From positions 1-19,119 of the forward strand of contig JAFTCS010000295.1 in the NCBI GenBank assembly GCA_017454565.1: a stretch of DNA of 19,119 bases, read 5' to 3'. Below are positions 14,142 to 19,119 of this stretch, piece after piece. The first letter of the stretch is position 1. Every line of letters begins with the position of its first letter. A model generated the notes under the pieces. The model saw nothing but the letters and a program-made list of their open reading frames with translations. It made no database searches and was not told where the DNA came from. Origin of the DNA: Clostridia bacterium (GTDB lineage Bacteria > Bacillota > Clostridia > Oscillospirales > Acutalibacteraceae). The position numbers and the translations under genes are program-made.

Positions 14142-15653
14142 ATGAAAGCTAAGGTAATTATATGCTGCCTGCTGGCATCTGTACTTATGACAGGCACTGC
14201 AGCTTTGAACGTCAGCGCTGTTTCAGAAACCGGAGACAATGGAGCGTCCGTTTCCGATAACGAGACAGCATCCGGAAACTTCTCATTCGAATGGGACAGA
14301 AGCGACGATAATGGCATCACGCTGAATTTCGGTTCCTCCTTTGATGAAGCGGTCATCATAAGGAACCACAGACTTTTTGCGTCAACAGTTTTCAATAGAG
14401 ATCTTAACGTGGAAAAGGATCAGATAACTATCGGAGTATCGCTTTTAGCAAAGCTTGATGACGGCGAAAATACTATAGATCTGATAACCAAAGAAAAACC
14501 CTTTACTATCTCAATAAATGTTACCGATAAGCATCACAAAGAAAGCTCTGAGGTATCTGAGGAGCCATACGAAGAACCGTCCGAGGAGCCTTATGAGGAG
14601 CCGTCTGAGGAAGAGTCTGAACTCTGGAGCGAGGATACGGTTTTTGAATGGGACAGAAACAGCGGATCTGACATCTGCATAATGACAAATTCGTTTTCAA
14701 AAGAGATCACCGTCAGAAGCGGCACTGTCTTATCTTCAAGCTTCGTGAGCAAGACTGTCTCGATAAATGACGGACAGATAATTATCGGCGCGGATTTCCT
14801 GAAAAAGCTTGATATCGGTGAGAACGATCTTGTGATCTTACTTAAAGAAGGCAAGCTGAATATAAAGGTCATCGTCAGCGACAGCAGCACGCAGGAACCG
14901 TCCGAAGAAAAGACAATAACCGCTGAGGAAACATACCTCACATGGGACAGAAGCGACCTTATCGGTGTTGCGGTAAGGACAAATTCAGGCTCAAGAAATG
15001 TTGTTGTAACCAAAGACGGAGAAGCCGTTTTCTCAAACAAGGACAGGGGCGTATATATCACACTGGGCAGAGTGGGCATTACTGCGCAGTATCTGAAAAA
15101 GCTTGCAAACGGCGAAAACCATCTGGTGTTTGAATTCGATGACGGAGATCTGCCTGTTACAATAAACGTGACCGACCGCAAAAACAGATCAGGCTCTTCA
15201 ACGGAGCTTACTGCTGACAAAACGGTGTTTACATGGAGAAAGAACAGCAGCGGCGGTATTTCCATAAAGACAAACTCTGTTTCAGACACGGCATCCGTTC
15301 GCAAAAGCGGCATGCTCTCACTTATCTCAAAATCAAGCAGCGTTTATATAGAAAACGGCGTAGTTACTCTTACACCAGAATATCTTAACACTCTTTCCGA
15401 AGGAAAGAACAACCTGACGCTTGTTATGGAGGACGGAAGCATAGACATAGTCGTAAACGTGCTGGGAAACGTAATTGAACAAAGCGATAATTCAAAGCCG
15501 TCATATACCTCGTCAAGCTCATACGTGCCCGGAGATTATCCCAACACAGGCAGTACGGCGCTGGCTGCAGGCGCTGCTGTAATGGCAGCTTCCGCAGGAA
15601 GTGCAGCAATTATTGCATCTAAAAGGCGCAAAAAAGACAATAAAAAACAATAA
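14142..15653 (+). CDS. Secreted surface protein with four CBM_X2-like repeats and xPxTG anchor
   Basis: The 503-residue protein begins with a signal peptide (about 1-27, hydrophobic VIICCLLASVLMTGTAAL, likely cut after SA). Four Ig-like repeats of about 82 residues follow (about 47-128, 165-247, 261-344, 357-441). Each has an F/L-x-W-D/R opening, a central IxxGVxxLAKL or ITxQYLKKL strand, a GEN-x-L turn and a final NVTD-like strand. This matches the CBM_X2 module pattern, including the YL..L and G-N/E-L elements. An acidic EEPYEEPS repeat links the first two domains. The tail has YPNTGS (466-471), a small-residue hydrophobic helix (472-492) and KRRKKDNKKQ, the layout of a sortase signal with a non-Leu first residue. 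No catalytic domain is present, so binding, spacing or adhesion on the wall is more likely than enzymatic action. It has its own promoter; no sortase gene is visible. Confidence 0.82.
   Translation: MKAKVIICCLLASVLMTGTAALNVSAVSETGDNGASVSDNETASGNFSFEWDRSDDNGITLNFGSSFDEAVIIRNHRLFASTVFNRDLNVEKDQITIGVSLLAKLDDGENTIDLITKEKPFTISINVTDKHHKESSEVSEEPYEEPSEEPYEEPSEEESELWSEDTVFEWDRNSGSDICIMTNSFSKEITVRSGTVLSSSFVSKTVSINDGQIIIGADFLKKLDIGENDLVILLKEGKLNIKVIVSDSSTQEPSEEKTITAEETYLTWDRSDLIGVAVRTNSGSRNVVVTKDGEAVFSNKDRGVYITLGRVGITAQYLKKLANGENHLVFEFDDGDLPVTINVTDRKNRSGSSTELTADKTVFTWRKNSSGGISIKTNSVSDTASVRKSGMLSLISKSSSVYIENGVVTLTPEYLNTLSEGKNNLTLVMEDGSIDIVVNVLGNVIEQSDNSKPSYTSSSSYVPGDYPNTGSTALAAGAAVMAASAGSAAIIASKRRKKDNKKQ
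14559..14606 (+). repeat. Two tandem copies of an EEPYEEPS-coding unit
   Basis: Residues 140-155 of the surface protein are EEPYEEPS twice, encoded by two 24-base units, and run into a further EEESE. It forms an acidic, Pro-spaced linker between the first and second domains; copy number in such units often varies between strains. Confidence 0.85.
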
Positions 15654-15682
15654 TATAATGGAGCATTAAGAAATGCAGATGT

Positions 15683-15712
15683 TTGACCAAATGTTGAATT
15701 TTCTGCTATGAA
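15683..15712 (+). promoter_or_regulatory. Candidate promoter of the MacB-like ABC exporter operon
   Basis: TTGACC (15683-15688, 5/6 match) and TATGAA (15707-15712, 4/6 match) are 18 bases apart in the 274-base gap between the surface-protein gene and the ABC ATPase. It would transcribe the hairpin at 15777-15808 and the short ORF at 15834. No strong terminator separates it from the surface-protein gene. Confidence 0.4.
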
Positions 15713-15776
15713 ATATGTTCCGGCATAAAGATAAGCTTTGTGAGTGCAAGAACTGTACTCTTAACACCATAAATAT

Positions 15777-15808
15777 CTGCTCCACATGGTAATAACCCTG
15801 TGGAGCAG
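15777..15808 (+). promoter_or_regulatory. Compact leader hairpin upstream of the ABC exporter
   Basis: CTGCTCCACA (15777-15786) and TGTGGAGCAG (15799-15808) are a perfect 10-bp inverted repeat. After one mismatch, GGT (15788-15790) and ACC (15795-15797) can extend the stem to an AATA tetraloop. No T tract follows, so it is not a plain terminator. It lies about 65 bases downstream of the candidate promoter start and 16 bases before the ribosome binding site of a short ORF. It may be an RNA regulatory element or an operator. Confidence 0.5.
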
Positions 15809-15833
15809 CGTGTATAACCTGACAAGGAAAACC

Positions 15834-15938
15834 ATGAAAATGTGTCCGGGTATGAATTGCGATGAAATGTATGAGTTTTCGCCTGACGATCCCGGAACAG
15901 CAAAAAAACAAAACAGGAGGCGATCTCTTGGGCGCTGA
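15834..15938 (+). CDS. Possible 34-codon leader ORF overlapping the ABC ATPase start
   Basis: ATG 15834 follows AAGGA (15824-15828) by 5 bases and opens a 34-codon frame with TGA at 15936. The product begins MKMCPGMNCDEMYEFSPDDP, contains two Cys and ends in the basic stretch KKQNRRRSLGR. The frame runs through the AGGAGG and the TTG start of the ATPase gene, ending 11 bases into it, which would couple the two translations. It has no recognised relative and codon evidence is too thin to prove expression. It could be a leader peptide, a small secreted or membrane-free peptide linked to the exporter, or chance. Confidence 0.3.
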   Translation: MKMCPGMNCDEMYEFSPDDPGTAKKQNRRRSLGR

Positions 15939-16635
15939 AAAAAAAGTGATTTTGGAAGCACAACATCTCTGGAAATCCTACGGCAAGGGCGAAGCTAAGA
16001 TAGACGCGCTTGCCGACGTTTCTCTCGAAATATATGAGGGGGAGCTTCTGACAATACTCGGCAGCTCGGGAAGCGGAAAGAGCACACTGCTTAATTCTCT
16101 CGGCGGCATGGATAAGCCCGACAAAGGAGCCATAATCGTTGACTCTCAGGATCTCTGCAAGATGAACGACAGGGCGCTTACAAATTACCGTAAAAGAAAT
16201 ATCGGCTTTGTTTTTCAGTCGTTCAATCTTATTTCGGAGCTTACGGCAAGAGAAAACGTTGCTCTTACCGCAAGCAGCCCCGATATGGTCGAAAAAGTAT
16301 TTGATATGGTGGGACTGAGGCAAAAAATCAAAAACTATCCCTCCCAGCTTTCAGGCGGACAGCAGCAAAGAGTATCTATTGCAAGGGCGCTTGCAAAGAA
16401 TCCGAAGATCCTGCTCTGTGATGAGCCTACAGGTGCCCTTGACTATGAAACAGGCAAGCAGATACTTGTAGAGCTTGAAAAGCTTGTAAGACAGCACGGC
16501 AAGACCGTTGTTGTGGTTACTCATACACAGGAGATAGGAAAAATGTCCGACCGTATAATCAAAATGAGGAACGGAAAGATAACTAAGGTCATTGTGAATG
16601 ATTCACCTGCTTCTGCAGTCAGTATAGAGTGGTAA
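15928..16635 (+). CDS. ABC transporter ATP-binding protein, MacB/LolD/FtsE type
   Basis: This is the ATPase of an exporter or mechanotransmission complex with the permease encoded next. From a TTG start at 15928, preceded by AGGAGG with 7-base spacing, it has 235 residues, the standard size. An in-frame ATG at 15862 is less likely because it has no good ribosome binding site and adds an unrelated stretch. Motifs are Walker A GSSGSGKST (45-53), Q-loop Gln97 in VFQSFNLI, signature LSGGQQQR (141-148), Walker B ILLCDEP (161-167, Glu166), a D-loop at GALD and switch His199 in VTHT. The QSFNLI and DEPTGALD elements are typical of MacB/LolD partners of FtsX-fold permeases. The permease gene follows after four bases. 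Family members export peptides or respond to antimicrobial peptides; the substrate here is unknown. Confidence 0.93.
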   Translation: MGAEKKVILEAQHLWKSYGKGEAKIDALADVSLEIYEGELLTILGSSGSGKSTLLNSLGGMDKPDKGAIIVDSQDLCKMNDRALTNYRKRNIGFVFQSFNLISELTARENVALTASSPDMVEKVFDMVGLRQKIKNYPSQLSGGQQQRVSIARALAKNPKILLCDEPTGALDYETGKQILVELEKLVRQHGKTVVVVTHTQEIGKMSDRIIKMRNGKITKVIVNDSPASAVSIEW

Positions 16636-16639
16636 GCCT

Positions 16640-19119
16640 ATGAGAAGAATGATAATCCCCATTTTTAAAAAGTACAAAAAGCTGCTTATTTCAATAATGC
16701 TCGTATCCGCTATGGGCTGCGGCTTTATGACCGGGCTTTCGGCCGCCTATGTTTCGCTGGAGGATTCGCTGTATCAATATCTTGATGAATACTGCTACCC
16801 GGAAGCCTTTATAACAACCGAGGTCACAAACCGTAAAATTATAGATAAGCTGAAAGCCCTCGACTCTGTTTCGCAAATAGACGCACGTTTGTGCGGAGAC
16901 ACCTATCTGAAAAGCAGCAGAGGGCGCTTTTTATCCGTCAGGATATTTTCATACAACGAGGATGATATACAGAAATTCCACTTCTGGGCAAAAGAGGACA
17001 GCGGCGGAAAGGATGATATCTACCTTGAATACAATTTCGCTAACGATAATCACATAAAAGCCGGCGAAACCATCAGGATAAACACCGACGAGGGTTACAG
17101 GGAATTTTTTGTGTCTGGCATTGTAACGTGTCCCGAAACTATTTCCGTACAGCCCACAGACGATTCATGGGGCGTCAATACCGATTTCGGCTACGCCTAT
17201 GCCTCAGTAAAGCTTCTTGCCGCTGAATACGAAAAAAGACGCGATAATGCAAAGGATCAGCTTGACGAAAAGGAAAAGGAGCTTGATACCGAGCGCCGGA
17301 AAGCCGAAAAAGAGCTTAACGACGCCGAAGCAAAGCTCAACGATGCAAAGCAGCAGCTCAATGATAATCTGAAACTTTTTAACGACTCGACCTCTGAGGC
17401 GGAAGAAAAGCTTGAACAGCTCACGCAGGCAGAGCTGGAGCTTGAGAACACAAAAAAAGAGGTGCTGAGCAAGAGAGAGCAGCTTGTAGAATCTAAAAAT
17501 ACAATAGAGCAGACTCTTTCTAAGCTTGTTGATAATAAAGAATCGCTCATGCAGGCCTCTGACGGGTTAAAACAGATAGACGAAGCCCTGATACGCATTG
17601 ACGAGATAACCTCCCTGATGGAAAAAACCGAAACGGCAATGTTCATTGACCTGCTCTCAGCTTATCCGGATGTAAAAATAGCCTCTGTTATAAATACAGT
17701 TGAGCTGTTTAAAGATTATCTGTCTACCGTCAGCAAGTACGGCTTTGAATTTGACATGAACGAAAAGACGGCTGATTTTGCCGAAAAGCTTATTAATTAC
17801 ATGGACCAGGCTGTTTCTGACAATATGTACATCAACAGCGGAAAATTTGACGACATGTCACAGGTTTCCGATAGCGACAGGGACATGCTTATCACCGTTA
17901 TGAAAAGGTACCACGTTTATAACAAATTCGTAAGCCTTGAAGAAAATTATGAAAACCTGAAGTATGTCCTTTCATATATAGCCGGCAAAATAGAAGAAAA
18001 TCATCTTTATGATGTGGTTCAATATATTTTAGTGATAAGCAGCAGCGGAAAGCTTGAGGATATCGCAGCTGAGATATCCGATATGGCCGGCTTTACCGAC
18101 ACGCTTTCGGAATATACCGGAAAGCCCGTTACCACCGCAGGAGAGCTTGTTTCACTGTATTCTCAGACAGGGACGGAGCTTCAGGATAAAAAAGCTCAGC
18201 TTACCAAGCAGCGTCAGGATATAGTAAACACCATAGCCTCATACGGCCTTACAGAAGAAGATATTTCAGACGTACCTGCGTTTATAAGAAACAAGCGCAA
18301 GGAAGCCAATGACGGTCTTGACCAGATAAACAGCGGTCTGAGACAAATAGACGAGAACCTTCCCAAGATAGACGAGGGGCTGCAGCAGATAGCAGACGGC
18401 CGCAAACAGATACTTTCCGGCATTGACGAAGCAAAGAAAAAGCTTTCCGATGCTCAGAAAGAGATATCCGAAAATGAAGAAAAATTCATCAACGAGAGGA
18501 CAAAGGCTCTCAGCGAATTTTCCGACCTTAAAAGTGAGCTTGAAAAGGCTTACAGCAAGCTTGAGGACGGCGAAGGCTATGACCGGCTTTGCAACCAGTT
18601 CCTTATCTATTTCAAGGACGGTACGGATATGGAAGCCGCCACCGAAAAGCTCAAGGATATCCTTGGCGCCGAGGATGTCAAGGTAAAGAACAGCTACACA
18701 TTTGAAAATTCCGCCGTAAAAACAAGAATAGACGACAATCTCAAAGCCATAGAAACCATGTCCGTTCTTATGCCGGTTATTTTCTTTGTAATAATACTGA
18801 TAGTTGTGTTCATGTTCATGTCGCTCATTATAAAACAAAGCAGACGTGAAATAGGCATACTCAGGGCTCTTGGCTTTTCAAAGTCGAGCATAAAGCTGCT
18901 GTTCTGCAGTGTTGACCTGGTTGTATCCCTGTTTTCGATTTTGCTGGGCACTGTTATCGGCTACTGTCTTATGCGGTATGTCGGCGATTACTATGCCGAC
19001 TTCTTCCCTCTCCCGAAATTTACGTTCCGCTTCAATATGTGGATGTTTACGCTTTCGGCAGTGCTGACTGTTATTGTCGGACAGATCTCCACCCTCATCA
19101 GCACAGGCACGATCTCCAG
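16640..19119 (+). CDS. FtsX-family ABC permease with long coiled-coil domain (partial, runs off the window)
   Basis: The reading frame is open from ATG 16640 to the window edge: 826 codons and no stop. One membrane helix (about 15-38) is followed by an extracytoplasmic region of about 670 residues. It comprises a globular part (about 40-190), a Lys/Glu-rich coiled coil (about 195-310, with AEKELNDAEAKLNDAKQQL), a helical middle, and a second coiled coil (about 515-645, containing IDEGLQQIADGRKQIL). The first FtsX core begins near 707 with three helices (about 707-730, 750-775, 797-817) and the signature RREIGILRALGFSKSSIK (735-752). A second FtsX core and stop are expected beyond 19119. GAGTGG (16627-16632) is the ribosome binding site, and the ATPase stop is four bases upstream. 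The coiled coil suggests that it reaches into the envelope to a partner, as in MacB or FtsX systems. Confidence 0.9.
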   Translation, partial: MRRMIIPIFKKYKKLLISIMLVSAMGCGFMTGLSAAYVSLEDSLYQYLDEYCYPEAFITTEVTNRKIIDKLKALDSVSQIDARLCGDTYLKSSRGRFLSVRIFSYNEDDIQKFHFWAKEDSGGKDDIYLEYNFANDNHIKAGETIRINTDEGYREFFVSGIVTCPETISVQPTDDSWGVNTDFGYAYASVKLLAAEYEKRRDNAKDQLDEKEKELDTERRKAEKELNDAEAKLNDAKQQLNDNLKLFNDSTSEAEEKLEQLTQAELELENTKKEVLSKREQLVESKNTIEQTLSKLVDNKESLMQASDGLKQIDEALIRIDEITSLMEKTETAMFIDLLSAYPDVKIASVINTVELFKDYLSTVSKYGFEFDMNEKTADFAEKLINYMDQAVSDNMYINSGKFDDMSQVSDSDRDMLITVMKRYHVYNKFVSLEENYENLKYVLSYIAGKIEENHLYDVVQYILVISSSGKLEDIAAEISDMAGFTDTLSEYTGKPVTTAGELVSLYSQTGTELQDKKAQLTKQRQDIVNTIASYGLTEEDISDVPAFIRNKRKEANDGLDQINSGLRQIDENLPKIDEGLQQIADGRKQILSGIDEAKKKLSDAQKEISENEEKFINERTKALSEFSDLKSELEKAYSKLEDGEGYDRLCNQFLIYFKDGTDMEAATEKLKDILGAEDVKVKNSYTFENSAVKTRIDDNLKAIETMSVLMPVIFFVIILIVVFMFMSLIIKQSRREIGILRALGFSKSSIKLLFCSVDLVVSLFSILLGTVIGYCLMRYVGDYYADFFPLPKFTFRFNMWMFTLSAVLTVIVGQISTLISTGTIS

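Noticed and set aside
14591..15313. Long minus-strand open frame opposite the surface-protein gene
   Set aside because: Low-complexity Ser/Leu/Phe-rich translation, antisense to a gene with signal peptide, repeats and promoter; a shadow.
15673..15711. 12-codon ORF with GGAG just after the surface-protein gene
   Set aside because: It is very short, overlaps the candidate promoter, and has no supporting feature beyond a GGAG.
18266..18838. Minus-strand open frame opposite the FtsX permease
   Set aside because: It is antisense to the coiled-coil region of the permease; its Phe/Leu/Val-rich composition mirrors the Lys/Glu codons of the coiled coil.

Overview
The window reads as chromosomal DNA from a low-to-moderate GC Gram-positive anaerobe of the Clostridia, most likely Oscillospiraceae and Ruminococcus-like. 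This is inferred from gene content and style: BcrA-type and MacB-type ABC exporters, a membrane-tethered HtrA, a surface protein with an xPxTG sorting tail, AT-rich sigma-A-type promoters (often extended -10 TGnTATAAT), strong GGAGG ribosome binding sites and frequent TTG starts. No rRNA, tRNA, CRISPR array, transposase or phage gene was seen.

Left part (1-9000), all on the minus strand. A likely envelope-stress operon runs from a promoter near 3963-3991 through an OmpR-family response regulator, a sensor histidine kinase and an HtrA/DegP-like serine protease, and ends at a hairpin terminator at 52-80. Upstream lies a second unit: an unrecognised 103-residue protein, a BcrA-like ABC ATPase and its ABC-2 permease. 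It is preceded by a 239-base AT-rich gap packed with copies of a dyad, TATAC-N5-GTATA, four of them perfect. Upstream again are the GTPase LepA, a DUF3783 protein and a small GIY-YIG nuclease, probably one operon.

Middle (9000-13900), plus strand. The divergent gap between lepA and the next gene holds promoters for both sides and a GC-rich, hairpin-dense block. It is followed by an AsnB-like amidotransferase/synthetase whose glutaminase domain has lost its N-terminus and catalytic Cys, then a terminator; a WbpM/CapD-type membrane-bound nucleotide-sugar 4,6-dehydratase, then a terminator; and a small SPFH-like protein with a C-terminal zinc ribbon, with its own strong promoter and a terminator.

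Right part (13900-19119), plus strand. A secreted, probably sortase-anchored protein has four tandem CBM_X2-like Ig domains. Then comes a MacB/LolD-type ABC ATPase preceded by a compact hairpin and a possible 34-codon leader ORF, and an FtsX-type permease with a very long coiled-coil extracytoplasmic region that runs off the window.

The common theme is the cell envelope: stress sensing and proteolysis, two exporters, surface sugar synthesis and a surface protein. The most unusual signals are the TATAC-N5-GTATA operator-like array, the nucleophile-less AsnB-like enzyme, and the hairpin plus short ORF ahead of the second exporter.
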